Shown here one piece after another: positions 58,386 through 64,000 of a stretch of 64,000 bases of DNA. The notes beneath the pieces were generated by a model. That model was not told where the DNA came from. It did not search any database and was given only the letters and a program-made list of their open reading frames with translations. The number at the start of each line of letters is the position of its first letter. The first letter of the stretch is position 1. This stretch comes from a virus. The position numbers and the translations under genes were made by a program. The DNA is taken from positions 37,887 through 101,886 of the IMG/VR virus record IMGVR_UViG_3300028374_000008; one strand, given 5' to 3'.

Positions 58386-58731
58386 CACAGTAAATCACGC
58401 AACACTTACAAGACCGAATACAATCCACGTGTACGCCACCTGCGCGTACGCATCAAAGAACTTGCCAGTGAAGCACACCACATCCGACACGAAGAGCGTC
58501 AATGCTCGGGCATGGAGAACACCACCGTAAGACTGTCGTGCGCCAGCTTGGGTATGCGTGTGTGCGCGGTGTGCCGTATCCGGGTAGAGCCCCGGGTACG
58601 CCCTCAAGATACGTACATGGCGCCCGCGTGCATTGCGTAAAGCCAAAGAGGTTGCCGTACGTTTTGGCCACGACGCCGATGCGGCAGAGGCCTGGTTTGA
58701 CGTGAGCGATTTATTATCTGCACGGTACTAA
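58386..58731 (+). pseudogene. Broken gene of the helical small-protein type
   Basis: Three protein-like segments lie in three frames: HLRVRIKELASEAHHIRHEER (about 58437-58499), EHHRKTVVRQLGYACVRGVPY (about 58517-58578) and ALRKAKEVAVRFGHDADAAE (about 58634-58693), ending at 58731. Order and composition suggest one helical DNA-handling-type phage protein with two frameshifts. Start not seen. Could be decay or base-level error. Confidence 0.35.
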
Positions 58732-58744
58732 GAATGAGCAGCGA

Positions 58745-58927
58745 GTAAGCGCTGCGTAACACCTTGCTCCAGCGGGCGGTGAGCTAAAACACCCGCAGCA
58801 CAGCGATGCGTATACTTTGTACACTTTCACGGCTGAACTCATAGGCAGCCGCCGTACTAAGGTTCCGGCGCAGGCGCTGTGCCGCTTTGCCCCTCGAGCG
58901 TAATCAAAGAGGGGCGTTTCTATTTTT
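58745..58927 (+). promoter_or_regulatory. Structured leader/terminator before the HTH gene
   Basis: Hairpins GCAGCG-AGTAAG-CGCTGC and GCGGG(C)GGTG...CACC-CGC, a TATACT/TTGTAC promoter-like element near 58811, and a terminator GCCCCTC...GAGGGGC plus GTTTCTATTTTT (58889-58926) just before the gene. The terminator could act as an attenuator. Confidence 0.45.
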
Positions 58928-58949
58928 ACGCTACACAGAGGATCCCTCC

Positions 58950-59771
58950 ATGCATTTAAAGCTCATCAACACGCTCAACCTCGCGCGTCTGCGTGACGCA
59001 GCAAACATGTCCCAGACAGCCTTCGCGGACCGGCTTGGTGTTACACAGGGTACGATCAGCGCGTCTGAGAGTAACGGTGTCCCCGTAAAGCGCGTGCCTG
59101 CTTACTACCGCGTGTTCTTCGAGGAGTGCGGCTACCTCGACCCGCTTCCTGTTTTGGTTCCAGGTAAGAAAGCACAGAAACACTACGACCCCATGACAGC
59201 GTTTGGTCAGATGCACCTACCCGACGCTCTCGCTCAGGTCGCGAAGCTTAATGACCGTGTTGAGGGTTTTACGCCCGTACCTGCGTTGGAGCTTAAAAAG
59301 TTCATGAACAACGAGCTCGCCACCGGCTCGCCTTACCTGACGAGCTGTTATGCTCTGTGTGCGGCGGTCGGGGTGCCGACGCGTGCTATGACCCAAGACA
59401 TTGACCTGACGAACATCGGCGCGGTGGTAGCAGAGCTTGCCCGCGACGCCGGTCCGCAGCTGGTTCTGGATGTGATCTACAAGAACGAAGACTTTAAGGC
59501 ACAGTGCGAGCTTCACAACGTCGCGATCCCAGACAACTACAGCGCGCCCGTCGCCAAGCTGTACGACCCGATGGAGAACGCTGACCCGATGCGGCTGTCC
59601 CGTAGCGAAGACCTCATCGAGATGATGGGGCAGGACGACTTTGAAGAGTGGTCCCGGCGTAACTGTGTGCGCTGCTACCGCGCCTCGCCTGAGGTCTTAA
59701 CCCAGCCCTGGCACAGCCCAAAGCTTGGGCGTGACGGGTACCTGTGCCCAGACTGTCAGAACCATGTGTGA
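58950..59771 (+). CDS. HTH transcription regulator with C-terminal zinc ribbon
   Basis: 273 aa from ATG 58950 (GAGG upstream); the longer frame is rejected because it includes the terminator stem. An XRE-like helix-turn-helix is visible at about 12-45 (RDAANMSQTAFADRLGVTQGTISASES), unassigned middle, and C-terminal CVRC...CPDC (about 240-270). Probably regulates the accessory block; target unknown. Confidence 0.75.
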   Translation: MHLKLINTLNLARLRDAANMSQTAFADRLGVTQGTISASESNGVPVKRVPAYYRVFFEECGYLDPLPVLVPGKKAQKHYDPMTAFGQMHLPDALAQVAKLNDRVEGFTPVPALELKKFMNNELATGSPYLTSCYALCAAVGVPTRAMTQDIDLTNIGAVVAELARDAGPQLVLDVIYKNEDFKAQCELHNVAIPDNYSAPVAKLYDPMENADPMRLSRSEDLIEMMGQDDFEEWSRRNCVRCYRASPEVLTQPWHSPKLGRDGYLCPDCQNHV

Positions 59772-59931
59772 CGTCAACGTCGCTGTGTGGTTTGACGACA
59801 CGCGCCGTACCGCTCAAGCAGTAGGGACACTCTCTCAAGTAGACGTCACCCTTACTGCTTATCCGCCCTACCTCAACGGGAGGTACACCCTAACACTAAA
59901 ATACGCGGACCAAGACGGACAGCAGCCGTAA
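59764..59931 (+). CDS. Small beta-rich protein
   Basis: 55 aa from ATG 59764, overlapping the HTH gene by 8 bp. Begins MCDVNVAVWFDDTRR; no motif. Confidence 0.5.
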   Translation: MCDVNVAVWFDDTRRTAQAVGTLSQVDVTLTAYPPYLNGRYTLTLKYADQDGQQP

Positions 59932-60035
59932 GCAGTACAAAGAATTTGAGCACAAAGACGAGGCCCTGATGAACTTCCACGCTCTTGAAGCGCAATGTTT
60001 TTACAGGGGAGATTTAAACCCGACGGAGCACTTTA

Positions 60036-60302
60036 ATGCCAAGCAAATATGTTGAGCCCGAGCTCGCCATCGCCGCCGAAGGCCCGCGTGGGTGGGTGAA
60101 GGTATGGCACACCTACGCACACCACCGCTACGATGAACGCAACATGTATTGGTTTGCCGCAAACCCACATGAAAACGTCGACGAAGAGTTCGACATCCGA
60201 ATGTGGCCTGGCTACGACAACGTAAACGATGCACTAACAAACGTAGTCAACGCCGTGCTTCGTGGGGACATCACCCCGGAAGGGGCGTCATGGCGAAGCT
60301 GA
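60036..60302 (+). CDS. Small hypothetical protein
   Basis: 88 aa, MPSKYVEPELAIAAEG; His/Tyr/Trp-rich middle. Preceded by ACGGAG. Overlaps the next gene. Confidence 0.55.
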   Translation: MPSKYVEPELAIAAEGPRGWVKVWHTYAHHRYDERNMYWFAANPHENVDEEFDIRMWPGYDNVNDALTNVVNAVLRGDITPEGASWRS

Positions 60303-60397
60303 TCACTCCAGCAATACTACGGCGCAGCTGCCAGCTTGAGACGCTGCGTACCAAGCCTTTATTGATGCCGCCTAGCACATGTGAGCTTAACCTATGA
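60290..60397 (+). CDS. Mini protein (35 aa)
   Basis: Begins MAKLITPAILRRSCQLETL after GGAAGGGG; coupled to the next gene by ATGA. Basic helix. Possibly only a coupling peptide. Confidence 0.4.
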   Translation: MAKLITPAILRRSCQLETLRTKPLLMPPSTCELNL

Positions 60398-60732
60398 AAA
60401 TCCTACAAAGTAGCACACCCGACTACTGGGAAGCATTCCATGACTTTGACCTGGTTCCTGTTGTGTTTGCCAGAATGTCGAACGTGTACGTGTCGCTCCG
60501 ACACCTCGACCCACAAGAAGGTGAAGCGCGCCCAACGCTCGTGACCATTGACGTACTGCAGTATCCGCCCACCACGGACATGGCTGTTCTATTCGATGAC
60601 ACAAAGCAGGCGCTGCCTACGCTGTGGGCAGTGCTTCGCTGTGTGCACGCTGCGCCTTGTGGTTTGCGTGACTACACCGAAGATGAGCTCTTGTCTGTGA
60701 TTGCACAGGCGCTGCGTCGGGCGAGGAGGTGA
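60394..60732 (+). CDS. Small hypothetical protein
   Basis: 112 aa beginning MKILQSSTPDYWEAFHD; mixed fold, helical end. No motif. ATGA overlap upstream. Confidence 0.55.
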   Translation: MKILQSSTPDYWEAFHDFDLVPVVFARMSNVYVSLRHLDPQEGEARPTLVTIDVLQYPPTTDMAVLFDDTKQALPTLWAVLRCVHAAPCGLRDYTEDELLSVIAQALRRARR

Positions 60733-60735
60733 GAC

Positions 60736-61051
60736 GTGGAGTTTGTCCAAGATGAACCAACCCGGCTACTGGGTGATAAACAGCTTAGTACAAACGTGCG
60801 TCATGATGCCTTTTGAGTTTTTGTTTGGCGCCACGCAGGGCTGCGCCAGCGTACCCAGAAGGCAGTATCGCTGAACATCGACTTGTTTGCGGACCGGCTC
60901 TGACGATGCTTTCTACATCACCACAGACCACGCATGGCAAGCGCTGTGCGCTTCGTACACGCCTGACATTTCGCTCTACACATCCGAGGCGCTCATGTTT
61001 GCGAATATCGCATGCCGTGAGTGGTATAAGAAGGTGCACCAACTAGTGTAA
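60736..61051 (+). pseudogene. Broken or recoded gene (in-frame UGA plus +1 shift at CTC TGA C)
   Basis: From GTG 60736 the frame gives MEFVQDEPTRLLGD..., meets TGA at 60814, continues protein-like (VFVWRHAGLRQRTQKAVS...DLFADRL) to a second TGA at 60901. It then resumes one base later (DDAFYITTDHAWQAL...WYKKVHQLV) to TAA 61051. CTC TGA C matches the form of the prfB frameshift site. Two interruptions make decay likely, but the last segment reads like the proteins at 48873 and 11285. Confidence 0.4.
61021..61038 (+). repeat. 18-bp shared 5' element, copy 1
   Basis: GTGGTATAAGAAGGTGCA, identical at 61661-61678. Precedes each of two coiled-coil genes and contains a TATAAG box. Copy 1 lies inside the end of the broken gene (encoding WYKKV). 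Confidence 0.75.
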
Positions 61052-61070
61052 CTATCACTATCACTATCAC
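61051..61070 (+). repeat. Hexamer tandem repeat ACTATC x3
   Basis: Three ACTATC units between the broken gene and the ribosome site AAGGAGG of the next gene. Could be a protein-binding site or slippage; no more can be said. Confidence 0.6.
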
Positions 61071-61082
61071 AAGGAGGATGCG

Positions 61083-61331
61083 ATGCACATCCTTGCAAAA
61101 AGCGCGTTTGAAGTCGTGCTTGGAACAGGTGTCTTCTTCGGGCTTTCAAAAGCCTGGGAGTCGACGGTTGGCAAATCCCAGATGGAAGAGCGCGTGAGCG
61201 CGCTCGAATTGCGAACGTCGGACCAAGAAGTCCGACTAAGTCAGGCCGAAGAGGCCATCCAAACTAATGCCGCCGCGGCAGCGAGCATATACAGCTCGCT
61301 GAACGCTTTGGATCCGGCCCTCGAACGCTAA
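61083..61331 (+). CDS. Small membrane/coiled-coil protein
   Basis: 82 aa with strong SD (AAGGAGG). A hydrophobic N-terminus (about 5-24, FEVVLGTGVFFGLSKAW) precedes a coiled coil (about 34-62). The last codons fall in a 12-bp inverted repeat. Possible holin or anchor; unknown. Confidence 0.6.
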   Translation: MHILAKSAFEVVLGTGVFFGLSKAWESTVGKSQMEERVSALELRTSDQEVRLSQAEEAIQTNAAAAASIYSSLNALDPALER

Positions 61332-61353
61332 TCGCGCTCGCAGGGCCGGATCC
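61310..61353 (+). repeat. 12-bp inverted repeat around the stop codon
   Basis: GGATCCGGCCCT (61310-61321) and AGGGCCGGATCC (61342-61353) are perfect arms; TAA of the upstream gene lies in the 20-nt loop. Could act as an RNA stabiliser or recombination site. Confidence 0.75.
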
Positions 61354-61373
61354 AAAAGGAGGCTGTCTATCAA
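61354..61373 (+). repeat. 20-bp shared 3' element, copy 1
   Basis: AAAAGGAGGCTGTCTATCAA, exactly repeated at 62275-62294. Follows the stop of each coiled-coil gene and adjoins or forms the terminator. Confidence 0.75.
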
Positions 61374-61412
61374 AGCCCTCTGGAACGTATGTTTCCAGGG
61401 GGCTTTTCTTTT
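61372..61412 (+). terminator. Rho-independent terminator
   Basis: AAAGCCC-T-CTGGAA / TTCCAG-G-GGGCTTT (14 pairs including one wobble), seven-base loop, then TTCTTTT. Ends the 61083 transcript. Confidence 0.85.
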
Positions 61413-61435
61413 GCTCTTACACAAATGGGGCGACG

Positions 61436-61643
61436 ATGAGTAACGAACGAAAACCCATTCCACTTACGACGCAGGTGTTGGCTGCGCACTGGCTTAGGCG
61501 ACGGCACTGGGCCACGTATCCTTCGTGAGCGACTGGCAGAGCTTGAAGACGATACGCACGTCGCCAACACGGTGTCAGGTGTCATGGGGGTGTGTGTCGT
61601 GTGTGCTGTGGGTGGTGCTTTGGACCTGAGTGAAGGGCTTTAA
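61436..61643 (+). CDS. Small protein joined by a +1 shift at CTT AGG C
   Basis: Zero frame MSNERKPIPLTTQVLAAHWL then a stop 11 codons later (TGA 61526). At CTT AGG C (61493-61499) a +1 shift continues GDGTGPRILRERLAELEDD...GALDLSEGL to TAA 61643, giving about 68 aa of coherent sequence. CTTAGGC is the Ty1 +1 frameshift heptamer and AGG is usually a rare codon. Alternatively a one-base indel. Confidence 0.45.
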
Positions 61644-61660
61644 AAACACAGGTGCTCTGG

Positions 61661-61678
61661 GTGGTATAAGAAGGTGCA
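61661..61678 (+). repeat. 18-bp shared 5' element, copy 2
   Basis: GTGGTATAAGAAGGTGCA. It is followed by TGTAGC-ACTTC-GCTACA hairpin (about 61687) and the 175-aa gene. Confidence 0.75.
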
Positions 61679-61728
61679 ACGACATCGTGTAGCACTTCGC
61701 TACACGACACTTAACTCACGGAGCAACC

Positions 61729-62256
61729 ATGGACGAACTACTCAAAATTCGTTTCGAAGAAAAAGAAGACGCGCAAGCGCTGAATATTATTTGGCGTAAG
61801 AAAGTTCAGGCTATTTTGGCGCTCAAAGACGCGTCTGCCCTGATGAGGGCAGCACGCGCCGAGGCGGCTCTGTGGAAACACAGTGAACGCGCGAAGTTCC
61901 AGTGGCGACGCCACTGGGCGTTCAAAGACGCTGTATGTGCGCATATTGCGCGGATTAAGGAGGTTGAAAAAAGGACCAACGAGGTGGCCGCATCGTTGGC
62001 CTCAGAAACGACGTCGCTTGACGTAGATGCTGACAACGATGCGTACAAATTACGAAACGCCGTCGCCTCGCTCGAAAGCGAGGTGGCGTACGTCGTGGAA
62101 GCCGTCATCTGCGAGGACGTTTATGATGGCCGACTGTCGGCGGGCGCTAACCACGCGCTAGAACAAGCTCGCGACATTCTGTTTCCGCCAAAAAATGATG
62201 TAGAAAAGCTTGAGCGCAGAGTCGAGAGACTCGAGCGCAAGCAGCGCTCGCGCTAA
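61729..62256 (+). CDS. Coiled-coil protein
   Basis: 175 aa after SD CGGAGC. Almost entirely helical, with Ala/Glu/Lys/Arg-rich heptads and basic C-terminus (EKLERRVERLERKQRSR). Possibly an oligomeric adaptor. Second member of the two-cassette arrangement with the gene at 61083. Confidence 0.65.
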   Translation: MDELLKIRFEEKEDAQALNIIWRKKVQAILALKDASALMRAARAEAALWKHSERAKFQWRRHWAFKDAVCAHIARIKEVEKRTNEVAASLASETTSLDVDADNDAYKLRNAVASLESEVAYVVEAVICEDVYDGRLSAGANHALEQARDILFPPKNDVEKLERRVERLERKQRSR

Positions 62257-62274
62257 TCGCGTCGGGGCGCACAC

Positions 62275-62294
62275 AAAAGGAGGCTGTCTATCAA
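62275..62294 (+). repeat. 20-bp shared 3' element, copy 2
   Basis: Exact match to 61354-61373; here it forms the 5' strand and loop of the terminator. Confidence 0.75.
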
Positions 62295-62314
62295 GGCAGT
62301 CTCCTTTCTTTTTT
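62276..62314 (+). terminator. Rho-independent terminator overlapping shared element copy 2
   Basis: AAAGGAGGCTG pairs with CAGTCTCCTTT (11 pairs, one G-T), loop TCTATCAAG-type, then CTTCTTTTTT. In copy 1 the same 5' strand is present but a different hairpin terminates. Confidence 0.85.
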
Positions 62315-62316
62315 GC

Positions 62317-62757
62317 TTGCACCTTTTCTTGCGCCACGAGGCACACAGACGATCAGCATCGAAGTACATCGTAGACGACACATGGGAAGCCAAAGAAACA
62401 GGCCAGCTTGCAATAATCGACAAGCGCTTCAAGCTTGAGCGCTCAAGCGGCGGCGAGCATCTGTGTGGCGCACGTCGCGGGCGTGAAGGGTGGCCTTCGC
62501 CCGGCGCAAAGAAGCCCAGCATACTTGAGGCTCAGGTGAGCCTAACCATGAACATCTACCTTAATGTTACGTTAAGGGCTGACCATCAGGCTTACCCTTG
62601 GACGAAGGCCAGCTGGCGACGTTGGGGCTGGCCGTGGACTACTACGCAGCTTCTCCAGCCTCTACACGGAGCCGCAAGTCGCCCAGGCAACACGTCCCAG
62701 CGCCATGCGAGCGAGCGTGCTTACCGAGCCAAGACGATTGATAGGAGAGACTTTTGA
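62317..62757 (+). CDS. Doubtful ORF region
   Basis: An open frame from TTG 62317 (YIVDDTWEAKETGQLAIIDKRF looks protein-like), ATG 62548 as an alternative start (MNIYLNVTLRADHQAYP). From about 62600 another frame (LDEGQLATLGLAVDYYAAS) looks better than the zero frame. Likely a small gene or genes with frame damage; boundaries uncertain. Confidence 0.3.
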   Translation: MHLFLRHEAHRRSASKYIVDDTWEAKETGQLAIIDKRFKLERSSGGEHLCGARRGREGWPSPGAKKPSILEAQVSLTMNIYLNVTLRADHQAYPWTKASWRRWGWPWTTTQLLQPLHGAASRPGNTSQRHASERAYRAKTIDRRDF

Positions 62758-63053
62758 AAGCTGATGCCTGGAAGTCCTGCGTGAAAGTTGATGTCTGGAA
62801 GCACCCCGACACAGGAGAGCTGGCAGTGGGGTACGTTGATCTCGTGGACACAGCGTACATTTTAATCGGGACGTTTCTGGCGGACGATAGCGCCGTGGGG
62901 CTCTATTGCCTACACCTACGATTGCGCACGATAATCTGGCGTAGAGCGAAGGAAAGAGGCCGCACTCAGAGGCTCTCACGGAGGGGGCAAAAGAGGGCGC
63001 CACCGGACGACGGGTACGAAGCGTGCCAAGCCTTTGAAGATAGTGACCGGTAG
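62754..63053 (+). CDS. Small hypothetical protein, TTG start
   Basis: 99 aa from TTG 62754 with a good AGGAGAG site. Beginning MKADAWKSCVKVDVWKHP; beta-rich, then an Arg/Lys-rich tail. Last recognisable gene before the repeat region. Confidence 0.5.
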   Translation: MKADAWKSCVKVDVWKHPDTGELAVGYVDLVDTAYILIGTFLADDSAVGLYCLHLRLRTIIWRRAKERGRTQRLSRRGQKRAPPDDGYEACQAFEDSDR

Positions 63054-63118
63054 TCAGTTCTGATCTACACTCAACAAGCTCGCGCGCGCGATACGGTTTT
63101 TGGCCGGAGTCGGAGAGG

Positions 63119-63278
63119 GTATTGGTTAAACGCCAATTATTATCGTACTAAACTCAATAGTTTTGCCAATAATTGGTCGATAATCAATAGTCCGAAAAGC
63201 GGGGTCTAAAAAGTAGCAAACATATTAGAGAGAGAAGGCTACGAGAAATCCTCAATAATCGATATTTCTAAATCTGGC
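63119..63278. repeat. Large imperfect inverted repeat, left arm
   Basis: About 160 bp, pairing with 63391-63549 with few mismatches. Contains CCAATAATTGGTCGATAATCAATAG, ATTAGAGAGAGAAGG and CAATAATCGATATTTCTA blocks that recur inverted. Spacer between arms is about 112 bp. Confidence 0.85.
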
Positions 63279-63390
63279 ATGCTCTTTGCTACGTACTACG
63301 TCTAATCTTCTTCTAAACAGGAAGTTTTTTTAACAGTGTTAATTATATATAGTATATGGAATATAGGGGAGTACAAAGGCAAGTACTGTG

Positions 63391-63549
63391 CCAAGTGTAG
63401 AAATATCGATTATTGAGGATTTCTCGTGGCCTTCTCTCTCTAATATGTTTGCTACTTTTTAGAAGTGCTTTTTCGGACTATTGATTATCGACCAATTATT
63501 GGCAAAATTATTAAGTTTAGTACGATATTTATTGGCCTTTAGCCAATAC
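63391..63549. repeat. Large imperfect inverted repeat, right arm
   Basis: Reverse complement of the left arm at most positions; inner palindromes (CCAATAATTGG) are conserved in both arms. Could form a cruciform or a hairpin end. Confidence 0.85.
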
Positions 63550-63834
63550 GCTGTTCACCCCCTTGTGACCTCCATCGTTTTTGCATCGCTCAAGCAGCTC
63601 CCAAGCCCCGTAGGCCGCCAGAGGGACGGTAGAACACCCGCGCTATTTCGCCGGTCTCGCCGCTGCCGCTGGGCGTGGGTCAGTGGGTCTCATTGTTTGT
63701 GTCATTCCTACACAATGGTGTGACAATGTGTCGTACCTTTTGAGAGTGAGCATTGAGTGAGCATTGCATGGTGGGGAGGGTTAAGAGATGTGTAGGGACG
63801 TCTTTGAAGAGACGTGTAGGCTTCGTGACGTTGT

Positions 63835-64000
63835 TAAGACTTAGTGTGGGCGTCGAGTAGGCGCTGCACATTGATAAGACTTAGTGTGGGCGTCGAGTAG
63901 GCGCTGCACATTGATAAGACTTAGTGTGGGCGTCGAGTAGGCGCTGATAAGACTTAGTGTGGGCGTCGAGTAGGCGCTGATAAGACTTAGTGTGGGCGTC
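63835..64000. repeat. Tandem repeat array (40- and 33-bp units)
   Basis: Units start at 63835, 63875, 63915 (period 40: TAAGACTTAGTGTGGG CGTCGAGTAGGCGCTGCACATTGA) and 63948, 63981 (period 33, lacking CACATT-type bases). Array continues past the window. Its GAGTAGGCGCT core also occurs at 4449. Confidence 0.95.

Larger units (their letters stand above)
63054..64000. other. Gene-free AT-rich repeat region
   Basis: 947 bp without a supported gene. Holds the large inverted repeat (63119-63549), a GC-neutral spacer with a small hairpin (ACGTCT...AGACGT near 63798), and the tandem repeat. Base composition in 63.1-63.55 kb is clearly AT-richer than the rest, fitting an origin or genome-end element. 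Confidence 0.6.

Noticed and set aside
60736-61051. TGA recoded as an amino acid genome-wide
   Set aside because: Many genes here end in TGA, often within ATGA overlaps, so TGA is a normal stop.

Overview
The window is part of a tailed bacteriophage genome (Caudoviricetes), most probably a myovirus. It has a terminase large subunit, a phage family-A DNA polymerase, a tail-assembly chaperone pair with a -1 frameshift, a tape-measure protein, a hub, gp25-like and J-like baseplate proteins, tail fibres and a baseplate muralytic enzyme. Most of the remaining genes are small, tightly packed and often overlap by ATGA or TAATG. Portal, major capsid, prohead protease, sheath and tube genes are not seen, so the window is only part of a larger genome. 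The host is bacterial (Shine-Dalgarno sites of the AGGAG type); the sequence alone does not fix it further.

Layout. 1-3.5 kb (+): end of an upstream gene, a UDG-like/exonuclease/polymerase fusion and a small protein. 3.5-4.75 kb: a 1.27 kb gene-free stretch of hairpins and duplicated structured elements. 4.75-17.5 kb: mixed strands, with terminase (-), a MoxR-type AAA+ ATPase (+), two unknown genes (-), a VWA/HExxH protein (+), an operon around a retron-like reverse transcriptase (+), two related virion-like proteins (-), and a RuvC-like resolvase with two small genes (+). 17.4-43.8 kb (-): a continuous late block running 5' to 3' from the tail chaperones through tape measure, hub, five proteins sharing an N-terminal tag, a Nudix-sigma fusion, a transglycosylase/M23 peptidase, baseplate, fibres and lysis-like membrane proteins. 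43.9-63.05 kb (+): about 35 small accessory genes, including an oligoribonuclease, a BCS1-like AAA ATPase and an HTH/zinc protein, interspersed with tRNA and tRNA-like RNAs and several genes that look broken or recoded. 63.05-64 kb: an AT-rich 160-bp inverted repeat and a 33/40-bp tandem repeat array running off the window end.

How the parts fit. The minus-strand block builds the tail and, by inference, the proteins ejected with the DNA. Five consecutive genes begin with variants of F-[DE]-N-G-Y-x-R-T-[ML]-K-x-A-G-L and then carry Gly/Ala-rich hydrophobic segments; one also has an ATP-grasp domain. They are followed directly by a Nudix hydrolase fused to a sigma-like factor. This looks like a virion-delivered takeover set and is the most interesting protein-level system here. 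The most interesting RNA-level features are the structured locus at 3.5-4.7 kb and the tRNA-like cluster at 52.06-52.6 kb, where acceptor and T arms are kept but the D and anticodon regions are not canonical.
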